DNA of 64,000 nt from Clostridia bacterium (lineage in GTDB: Bacteria; Bacillota; Clostridia; Christensenellales; CAG-138): contig JAFWJN010000026.1 in the NCBI GenBank assembly GCA_017514685.1, positions 1 through 64,000 of the forward strand, written 5' to 3'. The notes beneath the pieces were generated by a model that worked only from the letters and a program-made list of their open reading frames with translations, made no database searches and was not told the origin of the DNA. Within the stretch, counting starts at the first letter, position 1; each line of letters starts with the position of its first letter. Positions 8,990 through 18,628 of this stretch are shown piece by piece. A program made the translations under genes and the position numbers.

Positions 8990-10450
8990 ATGAGACGGAT
9001 TCCGATTCTGCTGATTGCTCTTCTCGTTCTGTGCGCCTGCGTGCCGACGCCGGAGGAAGAGGTTGTGATCCATAAGAACGACGGCACGCTGGAACAGCAG
9101 CTTGGAGCGACCCCTGTTCCGGATTATCAGACAGAGGCCGAAGAGGAAATCAAAACGGAAACAGAGGAGATACCCTCTTCTTCCGGCAGCAGCCCGGATG
9201 AACCGGAACAGAATACTCTGCGGCTTGCTCTGAATGCGCCGGAAACCGTACGGGAACGTTTTGACGGGCAGGCGGTCGGCGCGCATCTGTACATCGAAAT
9301 GGATGCCGAGGTTGAGATCCCCGATGTGGACAAAGTTCCTGTGCTTCGCGGCCGGGTAGGCTATGAGCCGGAGAAGACGGCGGAACGGATCGCAAAGCTC
9401 CTGCTCGGAGACGGTCCCTATCTCCGTCCCGGTCACAGCGAACGGGCTTATATCGAACCGACGCTGACCTATTATCAGAAATGGCTGCTAGCGCTGGATC
9501 AGAAACCTTACGGGCCATATGCGGATTACGACGCCATCCGTGAAAACCTTCAGTTCAATCTGAACATGGGCGCGGAGTCATACCGGAACGCGACCGGAGA
9601 AAACGACCGGCCAGACAAGCCATGGACCGGTTCGTTTGAGGAAGCCAAAGAGGCATTCAGCATCAGCAACGGGGAACGAAGTTTCAGCATGCACAACGTC
9701 GGAATCAGCGTTTTTGCCTATGACGCGGGAAATCATCCCTATATCGGCGGCGGCTGGCTCGATAATCCCCGGGGTCCCCGGAACGAAGAGGAACGCCGGT
9801 GGCTGCAGAATGCAGCGGATTTTGCGAACAGCCTGGGATTCGCCCGCGTAATGCCGCAGCAGATCAACGATGCGGACGAAATGACCCGGATGCGTTACTG
9901 CAGCGAGACCGGATTTGACAGCGGATACAAGGACTTTACGCTGCTTCCTGTTTACGAAGGCATCCCGGTTTATCCGTATGTGACCATGTACGGTTCCGAT
10001 ACCGGACGGCAGGCGGCAGGGGTTCCTTTTACCAGAAATCTTGAGCAGGAAGAGATTTTCGGCACTCTGTACAACGGTGAAGTGGTTCAGATGCAATGGA
10101 ACAGTCCCTTTACTGTGACAGGCGTGGAGAATGAGAACGTGCCACTTCTTCCGTTTGAACGAATCATGGAGATCTTCCGCAGGCAGGTGTTTATGAGCGT
10201 CTATCTTGACAAGGGATATGACCTCACTTACTGCGTTACCGGGATCCGGTTTTCCTATATGCGGGTGCAGGTAAAGGATTCCGACGAATACTATCTGCTG
10301 CCCGTATGGGACTTCATGGGTTATACGGCGCATGACTGGGAGCAGACGCCAGGAGAACAGGCGATCAGCCAGGGGTTTGACAGTCATATGTCCATTCTGA
10401 CCGTGAATGCTGTGGACGGAAGCATTATTGACAGGTATCTGGGCAATTAA
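8990..10450 (+). CDS. CVPTP-family lipoprotein, paralogue E
   Basis: The gene starts 5 bp after D. A TTG at 8981 is an alternative start, but it would overlap D and sits too close to the AAAGGA. The 486-residue product begins MRRIPILLIALLVLCACVPTPE with VVIHKNDG after it. The middle is unlike A, C and F, but the hinge NENVPLLPFE and the ending TVNAVDGSII are present. It immediately precedes the ABC permease gene. Confidence 0.76.
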   Translation: MRRIPILLIALLVLCACVPTPEEEVVIHKNDGTLEQQLGATPVPDYQTEAEEEIKTETEEIPSSSGSSPDEPEQNTLRLALNAPETVRERFDGQAVGAHLYIEMDAEVEIPDVDKVPVLRGRVGYEPEKTAERIAKLLLGDGPYLRPGHSERAYIEPTLTYYQKWLLALDQKPYGPYADYDAIRENLQFNLNMGAESYRNATGENDRPDKPWTGSFEEAKEAFSISNGERSFSMHNVGISVFAYDAGNHPYIGGGWLDNPRGPRNEEERRWLQNAADFANSLGFARVMPQQINDADEMTRMRYCSETGFDSGYKDFTLLPVYEGIPVYPYVTMYGSDTGRQAAGVPFTRNLEQEEIFGTLYNGEVVQMQWNSPFTVTGVENENVPLLPFERIMEIFRRQVFMSVYLDKGYDLTYCVTGIRFSYMRVQVKDSDEYYLLPVWDFMGYTAHDWEQTPGEQAISQGFDSHMSILTVNAVDGSIIDRYLGN

Positions 10451-10466
10451 GTTTTTGGAGTAATCA

Positions 10467-12227
10467 ATGAGACAGATCTGGGGAGATATCAGAAGAGCGG
10501 TATTCGGGCGATCGTTTCTGATCGCCTTCGGAGGCATGGTGCTGTGCCTCTGCATCGGGGCGTTTTCGGAAGCGCTCAGCGTGTTCCGGATGGAGGAGAT
10601 CAGCGTGCTGTACGGCTACCATCGCGAACTTCTTCTGGAAACGCTGGGAAGCGATATCATACTGTTCGCCGTGCCGATCCTGGCTGCAATTCCCTACACG
10701 ACCGCGTTCACCGATGATGTGAAGACCGGCTATCTGAAACCGTATCTGACCCGAACCAGCGTGACGCGCTATATTCTCGGCAAAGGGATCGGCGCCGCGT
10801 TTTCCGGAGGCTTGTCGCTTGTGTTCGGAATGCTGACGGCGCTCGGGATCTTTTTTCTCGTCTTTTCTCCGTTTGAGGTCTACGGCGAATACGCAGTGGA
10901 GTCGAAAATACCGGAGATCATTCTCCGGCTGGTTCTGTTCTTCTTTTCCGGCGCAGTCTGGGCAAGCGTCGGTCTGCTATGCTCTTCTCTGACGCAGAAC
11001 GTCTACCTGGCGTATGCCGCGCCGTTCATCTTTTATTATGTACTGATCATTCTGCAGGAACGCTACTTCCGCACCGCCTTCATGCTGAATCCGAAAAACT
11101 ATCTGACGATGGAGGGGGCATGGCCGCTGGAAGGCAGAAGCGCAGCGCTGACGCTGTTAATGCTGGTCGTGATCCTGCAGCTTGTTTTCTACATGACAGC
11201 GCAGACGGAGCTCCGGGATGACAAACGGCAGAAACATCATTATGCAGCACAGGATCTTTCCCAGAGAATCCTTGCAAAACGCATCGGACGCGCAAAGCCG
11301 AAAAAAGAGTACAGGAAGATTCCGCTCCTGTACTCTGTCACGCAGATCGGCGCGGTCGTACGCTACAACTTCCGGATGTGGAAGGGAAATGTCCGCATCG
11401 CGCTGACGTTTGCGCTCGCCTTCATCCTGTGTTTTCTGCTTTCAGACAAGGCAGCTTCCTTCGCCTATGATATGGGGACGTCCATGCAGGCGTTTGAGCC
11501 GTTCGTCTGGACATTCGGAGATGCGAATTCGGTGCTGCTGATTTCGCTGCTGCTGGTTCTGCTGTTCGCGGATATTCCGTTTTTAGGAGCGGGCGTGCCG
11601 TATTATCTGGTGCGTATGAAGCGCTCCACCTGGGCGTGGGGACAGCTCATCTATCTGATCCTGGCTACGCTCATCTATATGCTTTTCATCTTTATTGCAA
11701 CCTCTCTGATCTGTATGCAGAACAGTTTTATCGGCAACATGTGGTCGGAGACCGCGGCAATTCTGGGGTATTCCGGCGCAGGGAAGGCAGTAGCGCTTCC
11801 GACGCTTGTCAAGACCCTCGAAATGTCGCGCCCGTACCAGTGCGCCGCGACCATTTTCCTCCTGATGCTGCTGTACACGCTCGTGCTCGCGCTGCTGATG
11901 CTTCTTATGAAGCTTCTCCGCGGTAAGAGCGCGGGCGTGGTTGCGGCGTTCGGGTTCTCGCTCTACGGGCTGCTGCTGAACCCGGAACTGATCAAGCAGA
12001 TGTTCAACCTCCCGGACGAGCTGATGTATAAGGCAAACGTCGCCGTGGGCTGGCTCTCGCCCTTGAATCAGGCGACGTATCACATGCACAATTTCGGCTA
12101 CGATCTGCTGCCACGGCTCTGGCATACCTATCTGATTTTCGGAGGATTGATTCTTCTTCTGATGGTCGGGACCCTGTTTGCTATCCGCAGATACAACTTC
12201 ATGTTCCTCGGCACGGAACAGTCATAA
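10467..12227 (+). CDS. ABC-2-type transporter permease
   Basis: The 586-residue protein has an amphipathic N-terminus and about a dozen hydrophobic segments in two blocks (roughly residues 15-240 and 300-580), separated by a basic cytoplasmic linker (KRIGRAKPKKEYRK). The length and the duplicated arrangement suggest two ABC-2 permease halves in one chain. It lies 16 bp after lipoprotein E and 11 bp before lipoprotein F. The only ATPase gene nearby, at 13744, is its likely partner. The substrate is unknown. The context suggests export or envelope remodelling rather than uptake, because no classical substrate-binding protein is present. Confidence 0.8.
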   Translation: MRQIWGDIRRAVFGRSFLIAFGGMVLCLCIGAFSEALSVFRMEEISVLYGYHRELLLETLGSDIILFAVPILAAIPYTTAFTDDVKTGYLKPYLTRTSVTRYILGKGIGAAFSGGLSLVFGMLTALGIFFLVFSPFEVYGEYAVESKIPEIILRLVLFFFSGAVWASVGLLCSSLTQNVYLAYAAPFIFYYVLIILQERYFRTAFMLNPKNYLTMEGAWPLEGRSAALTLLMLVVILQLVFYMTAQTELRDDKRQKHHYAAQDLSQRILAKRIGRAKPKKEYRKIPLLYSVTQIGAVVRYNFRMWKGNVRIALTFALAFILCFLLSDKAASFAYDMGTSMQAFEPFVWTFGDANSVLLISLLLVLLFADIPFLGAGVPYYLVRMKRSTWAWGQLIYLILATLIYMLFIFIATSLICMQNSFIGNMWSETAAILGYSGAGKAVALPTLVKTLEMSRPYQCAATIFLLMLLYTLVLALLMLLMKLLRGKSAGVVAAFGFSLYGLLLNPELIKQMFNLPDELMYKANVAVGWLSPLNQATYHMHNFGYDLLPRLWHTYLIFGGLILLLMVGTLFAIRRYNFMFLGTEQS

Positions 12228-12238
12228 AGGAGAAAAAT

Positions 12239-13732
12239 ATGAAACGAATGTTTATTGTTTGTCTAGCCTGCATTATGCTTCTTGCCTGCGTCCCTACTCC
12301 GGAAGAGGAGTTTGTCGTGAACAAGGGCGACAGTACAGCGGAGGATAAGATCAACGCGAAACCAAAGCCTGCAGAAGATGCGGTCGGATTGCTTCCCGAT
12401 ACGCATACAGCGGAAAATTCCGTACAGGCATCGGAAAATGAATCGGAAGCACCGCTGCAGGCGCAGCGATTCCCGGACCGTTGGGATGAGGAGGCAACGA
12501 AGATCGATGAGCACGTTACGATCTCGGTACATGCTAATGTCATTCAGAAGGAGGACGGATTGTATCCTGTATACCGCACCAAGGACGCACCGCTAACAGA
12601 TGCGGAAGTGCAGGCGCTTGCTGCAAAGCTGCTGGATAAGCCTAAGGAAGCCTATACTTCTGAGATGACAAAGGAGGACTACAAAAAGCAGCTTCAGGAT
12701 TATCTCGATATGGTTGCGGAACAGCAGGCGTGGGTCGATGCAGGCAGACCGGATTGGGGCGACCGCGACGAAACGGTATTTACGCCGGAACAGATCGAGG
12801 CGGAAACGAACCGGTACATGGAGCTGATCAAAAATGCACCCGACACGCTGGAAACCAGGCCGGTTTCCGATTACAGCGGACTGCATTTCAATACGGCGAC
12901 AGTCTATACGCTCGAATCGGGTGAAAAGGCGTATGTCGCATTCTACAAATGGGGTTTTCAGGTGTACAAGGGATGCGCGTATTACGGGCATATCTATCAG
13001 GAGGCTATGTACCGGTTGGACAAGGACGAGGGTGAAGCAAACGCAAAGTTCTGGCACGACGTTACGATGGAACGGGAAGCCGCCGAAGCGATCCTGAACA
13101 CGGAGCTTGAGCGCCTTTCGCTGACGGAGTACCGTGTGAGCCGCGCGGAAAAAGCATGCTTGTTGGAGCGGTCGGTCAACGATCGGATGAAGTATAAGTC
13201 TTCCGGCTGGATGTTTACGCTGATTCGCAATCCCGCAGGGTATCCCGTGTCCGACCTGCCGTGGGAACCGTCACAGTATCTGAAGTACGGCAACGATGAC
13301 AGCTTTGTTGCAAACGAGCCGGTACTGGAAGAGCATATCGTTATCTTTATCGATGAGAACGGTCTGCAGTCATTCAGTTTCTACAACCGCCGTGAGGTTA
13401 CCGGCCTGCCGAACGCAAACGTCGAACTGCTGCCGTTTGAAGAGGTGCAGCGGATCGCCAAGAACACGCTCGCAATGTGCATGCCGCACGATATTATCGG
13501 CGAACGAAGCGTGAACGCCGAGGTCTACAAAGCTTTGCTCACAACCTATACGCTGCGTGTCAAGGATTCCGATGAATATTACGAAATGCCATGCTGGGCG
13601 CTGTTTTTCGACGGACTTTGGGGGGACAGGGAATTCCTCCTTCGCGCGCGAGAATCGTATTTTGAACAGCACGACGTACTGCTGCTGAACGCAGTCGACG
13701 GTTCGATCATTCATCCGGATTACGGATACTGA
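12239..13732 (+). CDS. CVPTP-family lipoprotein, paralogue F
   Basis: ATG 12239 follows AAAGGAG. The product of 497 residues begins MKRMFIVCLACIMLLACVPTPE, then EFVVNKGDSTAEDKIN. It is nearest to A and C: GLYPVYRTK, AWVDAGRPDWGDRDE, the helix EAAEAILNTELERLSLTEY, the hinge NANVELLPFEEV and the ending LLNAVDGSII. Its position between the permease and ATPase genes ties the lipoprotein family to the transporter rather than being chance adjacency. Confidence 0.78.
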   Translation: MKRMFIVCLACIMLLACVPTPEEEFVVNKGDSTAEDKINAKPKPAEDAVGLLPDTHTAENSVQASENESEAPLQAQRFPDRWDEEATKIDEHVTISVHANVIQKEDGLYPVYRTKDAPLTDAEVQALAAKLLDKPKEAYTSEMTKEDYKKQLQDYLDMVAEQQAWVDAGRPDWGDRDETVFTPEQIEAETNRYMELIKNAPDTLETRPVSDYSGLHFNTATVYTLESGEKAYVAFYKWGFQVYKGCAYYGHIYQEAMYRLDKDEGEANAKFWHDVTMEREAAEAILNTELERLSLTEYRVSRAEKACLLERSVNDRMKYKSSGWMFTLIRNPAGYPVSDLPWEPSQYLKYGNDDSFVANEPVLEEHIVIFIDENGLQSFSFYNRREVTGLPNANVELLPFEEVQRIAKNTLAMCMPHDIIGERSVNAEVYKALLTTYTLRVKDSDEYYEMPCWALFFDGLWGDREFLLRARESYFEQHDVLLLNAVDGSIIHPDYGY

Positions 13733-13743
13733 GAGGTAGAAGC

Positions 13744-14382
13744 ATGGCAAACGCAATCGAAGTATATGACCTCGTAAAGGTGTTCGGGCAGGACATGGTG
13801 CTGAAGGGCATTAACCGCAATTTCGAAGCGGGGAAAATCCATGGCGTCGTCGGCAACAACGGCTCCGGAAAGACCGTCATGTTCAAATGTATCTGCGGCT
13901 TTCTGCAGCCGACCGGCGGAAAGGTGCTGGTAAACGGAAAACAGATCGGCAGGGATGTAGACTTTCCGGAAGACATCGGGCTGATCATTGAAACACCGGG
14001 CTTTCTGCCACAGCTGTCCGGACTCAAAAATCTTGAGATCCTTGCATCTCTGAAACGAAAAATCAATCTCCGGCAGATCGCCGATACGATCCGCCGTGTC
14101 GGACTGGATCCCATGAGCAGCAAACCGGTCGGTAAGTATTCGCTCGGTATGCGGCAGCGCCTCGGCATTGCGCAGGCGATCATGGAGGAACCGTCGCTGA
14201 TGATCCTCGACGAGCCGATGAACGGACTCGACAAGAACGGCGTTGCCGAGATGCGGGAACTCTTCAAATCCCTTGCCACCGACGGACGGACCATTCTTCT
14301 TGCCAGCCACAATATCGCGGATATCGAAGCGCTATGCGATACGGTCTGCGAGATGGACGCCGGCGTCATGACGATGCTATAA
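13744..14382 (+). CDS. ABC transporter ATP-binding protein
   Basis: This 212-residue ATPase has a Walker A (GNNGSGKT, about residues 35-42), the signature YSLGMRQRL, a Walker B (LMILDEPMNGLD) and a switch histidine in LLASHN. It lies 11 bp after lipoprotein F. The size is at the short end for the family because the C-terminus stops soon after the H-loop. It should energise the permease at 10467. Confidence 0.9.
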   Translation: MANAIEVYDLVKVFGQDMVLKGINRNFEAGKIHGVVGNNGSGKTVMFKCICGFLQPTGGKVLVNGKQIGRDVDFPEDIGLIIETPGFLPQLSGLKNLEILASLKRKINLRQIADTIRRVGLDPMSSKPVGKYSLGMRQRLGIAQAIMEEPSLMILDEPMNGLDKNGVAEMRELFKSLATDGRTILLASHNIADIEALCDTVCEMDAGVMTML

Positions 14383-14404
14383 AACAGGAACAGAGGAAAA
14401 AACA

Positions 14405-16390
14405 ATGAAACTGAGAATAATCGCATGGATTCTGGTATTGATTCTGGCGCTGACACCGATGCTGTCGGTTGCGGAAGGGGACGATACGGAACCTCCTGCC
14501 TCAGCGGATCCTTCCACACCGCCGGAAACGGATCCGCCGGTAACTCCGGACGCAGACCCGACCACCCCGCAGGGAACGGATCCGCCGGCAACGCCCGGCT
14601 CGGATCCTACCACGCCGCCGGAAACGAATCCGCCCGCGTCCCCGACGGAGCAGCCTTCCGCTTCGCCGACGGCAGAGGCGTCTCCGTCGGCAAGTGCAGA
14701 CCCGACTGCCTCGCCCGCAGCGCCGACATCAACGCCGGGACCGGTGACGGAAACGGCTGATCCGCTGAAGATCGATACTTACTGGAAGTATCCCGGAATG
14801 GAAAAGAGCTATGCACAGGGATACATGCCGGTGCAGTCAGGCAAAACGGTCCGATTTCTGATGCCGCTGCTCGGCAAAACGCTCGGAAGTACGATCCGGG
14901 TCGTTCCGGAGTTTCCATCCGACGGTCCTTTCGCGGCATCCAATCTGCAATTTGACGTATCGGAAAAGACCTATGATGTGACACAGGGACAGAACAGCAA
15001 TCAGAAGGAAGCTTATCTCGTCCAGTTCAGCGCGCCGCTGAAAGACACGTATTACAACGGTACCTATACCGTCATGCTGCATGTGAGTTACAAGAATCCG
15101 CAGGGGGAGCCCGCCGAGCAGACTTTCCCGATGCAGATCCAGATCACCGGGGGAAAGACCGTGTCGGCCGGCGGCGGAGGCGGAGGGATGACGGTGGTAA
15201 GAAAACCGGTCATTCTGATCGACAATTATGCGATCGATCCGCTGGAGGTGTCCGGCGGTGAAAAAGTTTCCGTCAAAATCTCGCTGACCAATGTCGGGAA
15301 CTACGACGCAAGGAATATCCGGGTCTCTCTGGTTCCCGAATCGGATACGCTCAAACTGGAAGGAGACCTGAACGCGAGATTCTTCGATGCGCTGCTGGTC
15401 AGGGGCAAACTGGAAGCGGCTTTTGATCTCAGTGTCCAAAAAGGAGCGTCCGAAGGCCCCGCGTTGTTTACTGTTCAGTTGGCGTATGAAGACCGGTTCG
15501 GCGGTTCGTATACGGATGAAGGAAAATATCAGGTCTATATTACCCAGCCGAAGATCGAGATCCTGTCCTGCGAATACAGTGAAGTGGTCAACGGCGGAGA
15601 CGGATTTACCGTCATGCTGACGGTTCAGAATACCGGAACGCGCGACGCGAAGAATGTTTCGGTACAGTATACGGGGTCGGACGATTCGATCCGGAACAAG
15701 GATGCAAAGGACCATCAGGAGATCGGAACGCTGAAGGTGGGAGAGTCCAGGGAGCTGGTTTTCAATCTTCGCGCCATGCCAAACGCAATGGAGGGAAAGC
15801 ACTCGTTCCGGTTCAGCTGCTTCTACCAGGAAGCGGACAGCGGCGGTTCCTATGAAAGCAGCGGGAATTATCCGCTGTCGGTCGTGCAGGAAGCCTCGCT
15901 CGGATATGACCAGATCAAACTTCCCGAGTCGGTCACAAGCGGCGAAAGCTTCACTTTGCCGGTTTGCGTATACAACACGGGCTTTTCGGAAATCTTCAAC
16001 ATCCGGTGTACGCTCGACTGTGACGGGTTGATCTGCTCGTCGGCGTTTTTAGGAAACCTTGCTCCGCAGGAGAGTGCGGACAAGACAATGACTGTCTTCG
16101 TCACGACATTGTCCGGCACGCAGAAATACGGAGATACTTACGGCAGTGTTCAGATCTTCTACGAAGATGTCAACGGGGAACGTCATACGGAATTCCAGAG
16201 CGTAAAAATGACGGTTGCGGAACCGGTTAAGGTTACCGATGAAGAGAAGGCAAAGAAGGAAAAGGAACAGAAGGAGCAGCAGACATTGTCACAGTGGTGG
16301 ATCTCCCTGCTTGTTGCAATCGCCGTGATTATCATATTGATCGCGGTCATCGTGATTGCAAGATTCGTGCGCATGATGCGGTTAAAATGA
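14405..16390 (+). CDS. CARDB-like surface protein with Pro/Thr stalk and C-terminal anchor
   Basis: The 661-residue protein has a signal peptide (residues 1-23, ending SVAEG), a low-complexity linker rich in Pro, Thr, Ser and Ala (about 25-115), and beta-rich repeats with VSGGEKVSVKISLTNVGNYDARN and later VVNGGDGFTVMLTVQNTGTR, typical of CARDB/COG1361 domains. One transmembrane helix follows near the end, after a charged EEKAKKEKEQKEQQ segment, with a short basic tail. It is the last gene of the operon, 22 bp after the ATPase gene. Similar proteins accompany ABC exporters in Clostridia as extracytoplasmic adaptors; that role is inferred. Confidence 0.75.
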   Translation: MKLRIIAWILVLILALTPMLSVAEGDDTEPPASADPSTPPETDPPVTPDADPTTPQGTDPPATPGSDPTTPPETNPPASPTEQPSASPTAEASPSASADPTASPAAPTSTPGPVTETADPLKIDTYWKYPGMEKSYAQGYMPVQSGKTVRFLMPLLGKTLGSTIRVVPEFPSDGPFAASNLQFDVSEKTYDVTQGQNSNQKEAYLVQFSAPLKDTYYNGTYTVMLHVSYKNPQGEPAEQTFPMQIQITGGKTVSAGGGGGGMTVVRKPVILIDNYAIDPLEVSGGEKVSVKISLTNVGNYDARNIRVSLVPESDTLKLEGDLNARFFDALLVRGKLEAAFDLSVQKGASEGPALFTVQLAYEDRFGGSYTDEGKYQVYITQPKIEILSCEYSEVVNGGDGFTVMLTVQNTGTRDAKNVSVQYTGSDDSIRNKDAKDHQEIGTLKVGESRELVFNLRAMPNAMEGKHSFRFSCFYQEADSGGSYESSGNYPLSVVQEASLGYDQIKLPESVTSGESFTLPVCVYNTGFSEIFNIRCTLDCDGLICSSAFLGNLAPQESADKTMTVFVTTLSGTQKYGDTYGSVQIFYEDVNGERHTEFQSVKMTVAEPVKVTDEEKAKKEKEQKEQQTLSQWWISLLVAIAVIIILIAVIVIARFVRMMRLK

Positions 16391-16440
16391 GGTTTTTCGG
16401 AGCATACCGACAGGGATCGCTGCGCCGGAGTTGATCTATA

Positions 16441-16481
16441 TATAAAATAGAAAAGAGGCAGACGAATCAATCGACTGCCTC
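16441..16481 (-). terminator. Terminator repeat R1
   Basis: GAGGCAG-CGA and TCG-CTGCCTC pair around ATCAA. Read on the minus strand the hairpin is followed by TTTTCTATTTTATATA, so it terminates the hipA direction. The stem and about 40 bp beyond it are similar to R2 (19665-19710) and R3 (20749-20777). Confidence 0.7.
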
Positions 16482-16587
16482 CTGTTGTCTGCTGGTCTGC
16501 GTAAATTTAATTACCTAAGGAAATTATCTTAGTCCGGCGGCGGAAGTTTCCGATATAGCTCGGTCTCCCACATTCCTCCAGTTCCTT

Positions 16588-17340
16588 TTAGGTGGTTGAC
16601 AAGTTTCTCTCACTGCCGGCATCCAGTATGGCTGCTTTTAACGCCCCTATTTCTTTCACGCCCTGATGTATCAGCGTCTCAGCCGCGGAATTCAGCGTCG
16701 GGCGGAAGCGTTTAATCATCTCATCCAGCCGGTTTAGCGCCATCCGTTCGCCGAGTCCAGCTTCCTTAGCTGCCATGCGGAAGGAATCGCGCGTCACGTC
16801 TTCGATCTGTGTTGCATTGCCGATTGCAAACGACATCTCATGCGTCATGCCTTTGTAGCCGATCGTATGGATCACGTCATATGCCGGGGCAAGTCGTACC
16901 GTCTTCAGATCCTCGCTGTACAGCAGCGAATAGTTCTTCAGATGGCCGTCGGTGTTCCCAATCAAATAGTTGAACACGATCCTGTCCCATAGTTTCAGTT
17001 GATCTTCGATTGGCTGCGAGGAATGCGTGCGCAGCAGCGCGAACATCTTTGCAAGGTGCCGGTCACCGCTTTCATACTTCCGCGACGCCGCAATGCCCAG
17101 CGCCTGCGCAAAGTCCTCCTGATGCAGCCGCAGCGGCATCGGTAGTTCATTCGCAAATGCAGGCGATTCTGAAAAACGGCGATCGAACCGTTCGGACACA
17201 AGCAGGATGTCCTCATCCTTTCCGGAGCCCATATCGATGATCGTCGTTTCCGGGACGTCGATCCCGCATTGCTTTGCCGTCAGCAGGCAAAGCAGTTCAT
17301 TCGGAATGATCCGCTCCAGTCGGACATGACTTTGCTTCAC
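16588..17340 (-). pseudogene. hipA: hipA, C-terminal part (gene split by insertion sequence)
   Basis: This holds the C-terminal 250 codons of a HipA-type Ser/Thr kinase toxin. It begins VKQSHVRLERIIPNELLCLL, which directly continues the N-terminal piece at 18794. Kinase landmarks are VFNYLIGNTDGHLKNYSLL (catalytic loop, N and D) and LAPAYDVIHT (the D of the metal-binding motif). It has no ribosome-binding site of its own and is not expected to be made alone. Removing bases 17341-18793 restores one uninterrupted 426-codon frame. Confidence 0.88.
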
Positions 17341-17468
17341 CAGCGTCGCAGGACAGGATGCTCCGCCTTCAACGAAGTAAGTCGGGGAGGAATGTCCGGT
17401 TGAGCGACGCCGTTCTCCTTTCGCTTTCTAATTTTGTTTTTCTGCTTTCCTTTTTTGCTGTTTTATGG

Positions 17469-17474
17469 TATAAT
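17469..17474 (+). promoter_or_regulatory. tnpB promoter -10
   Basis: TATAAT lies 26 bp before the tnpB start. The T-rich sequence upstream gives no clear -35 hexamer. Confidence 0.4.
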
Positions 17475-17500
17475 TATTCCGTTAAGAAAGAGAGCTCTGT

Positions 17501-18628
17501 ATGGAACAGACCATAACGGCAAAACTACAGATCGTTGTCAGTCCTTCGGATAAGCAGATCCTTCGTGAGACCATGAAGGCTTATACCAATGCCTGCAATT
17601 ATGTGTCTGAGTACATATACGAAACGCATGATCTGCATCGGTACGGTGTACAGAATCAGACTTACAGGCAGTTGAGAGAGATCTACGGTCTCAAAGCCCA
17701 GATGGCGGTATCCGTTGTGAGAACCGTTATCGGGAAGTACCGGACGATCCTGAAGAATCAGAAGGAATGGATCAGGCCGGTATTCCGGCATCCGCAGCTG
17801 GACCTTGTATGGGGAAGAGATTATTCGCTGAATCAGAAGAGTGATGTCTTCTCCGTGAATACGCTCGGCGGACGGATCAAAACTCCTTTTCATAAGAAGG
17901 GCTTTGAGCGGTACTTCTCCGAAGGGTACCGGTACGGGACCGCGAAGCTTGTCTGCAGACATGGGCTGTTCTTTCTGTATGTACCCGTTACCTGTGAGGT
18001 CTCCGAATTGAAAAGAACGGAGATCACGAACGTTGTCGGTATCGACCGCGGGATCCGGTTTCTCGCTGTAACATATGACAGCAGCGGGAGAACCGTATTC
18101 TATAACGGCAATACCGTAAAGCAGAAACGCGCGCACTATAAGTCGCTTCGGAAAGAGCTTCAGAGGATCGGGACCCCGTCCTCGAGAAGGCGGCTGAAGG
18201 CCATCGGTCAGCGGGAATACCGCTGGATGCAGGATGTGAATCACTGCATCTCCAAGACACTCGCTGAATCAAACCCCGAAGGCACTCTGTTCGTACTCGA
18301 GGATCTGGGCGGTATCCGTTCCGCTGCAGAAAAAGTCAAGGTCAAAGACCGGTATCTCTTCGTATCCTGGCCTTACTATGATCTGGAACAGAAGCTGAAC
18401 TACAAAGCGTTAAGGAACCATCAGCTTGTAGAGAAAGTCAATGCTGCCTATACAAGCCAGACCTGTCCGAAATGCGGTCATACGGAACGGGCGAACCGGA
18501 ACAAGAGGATCCATCTCTTCTGCTGCAAAAGCTGCGGATACCGGTCGAACGATGACCGGATCGGCGCCATGAATCTGCATCGTCTGGGAATCGAGCTGAC
18601 AGTACCGGATGCAGTTGCTGCTGAGTAA
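17501..18628 (+). CDS. tnpB: TnpB RNA-guided endonuclease
   Basis: The 375-residue protein has the RuvC triad D182 (VVGIDRGIRF), E267 (FVLEDLGGI) and D352 (NDDRIGAMN). A four-cysteine zinc ribbon (CPKCGH and CCKSCGY) precedes the last aspartate. All catalytic positions are present, so the nuclease looks intact. TnpB uses an RNA from the element's right end to cut DNA next to a short motif matching the element's insertion target, which favours element retention. Here the predicted motif is TTCAC. The start is ATG 17501 with AAAGAGAG upstream. Confidence 0.9.
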   Translation: MEQTITAKLQIVVSPSDKQILRETMKAYTNACNYVSEYIYETHDLHRYGVQNQTYRQLREIYGLKAQMAVSVVRTVIGKYRTILKNQKEWIRPVFRHPQLDLVWGRDYSLNQKSDVFSVNTLGGRIKTPFHKKGFERYFSEGYRYGTAKLVCRHGLFFLYVPVTCEVSELKRTEITNVVGIDRGIRFLAVTYDSSGRTVFYNGNTVKQKRAHYKSLRKELQRIGTPSSRRRLKAIGQREYRWMQDVNHCISKTLAESNPEGTLFVLEDLGGIRSAAEKVKVKDRYLFVSWPYYDLEQKLNYKALRNHQLVEKVNAAYTSQTCPKCGHTERANRNKRIHLFCCKSCGYRSNDDRIGAMNLHRLGIELTVPDAVAAE

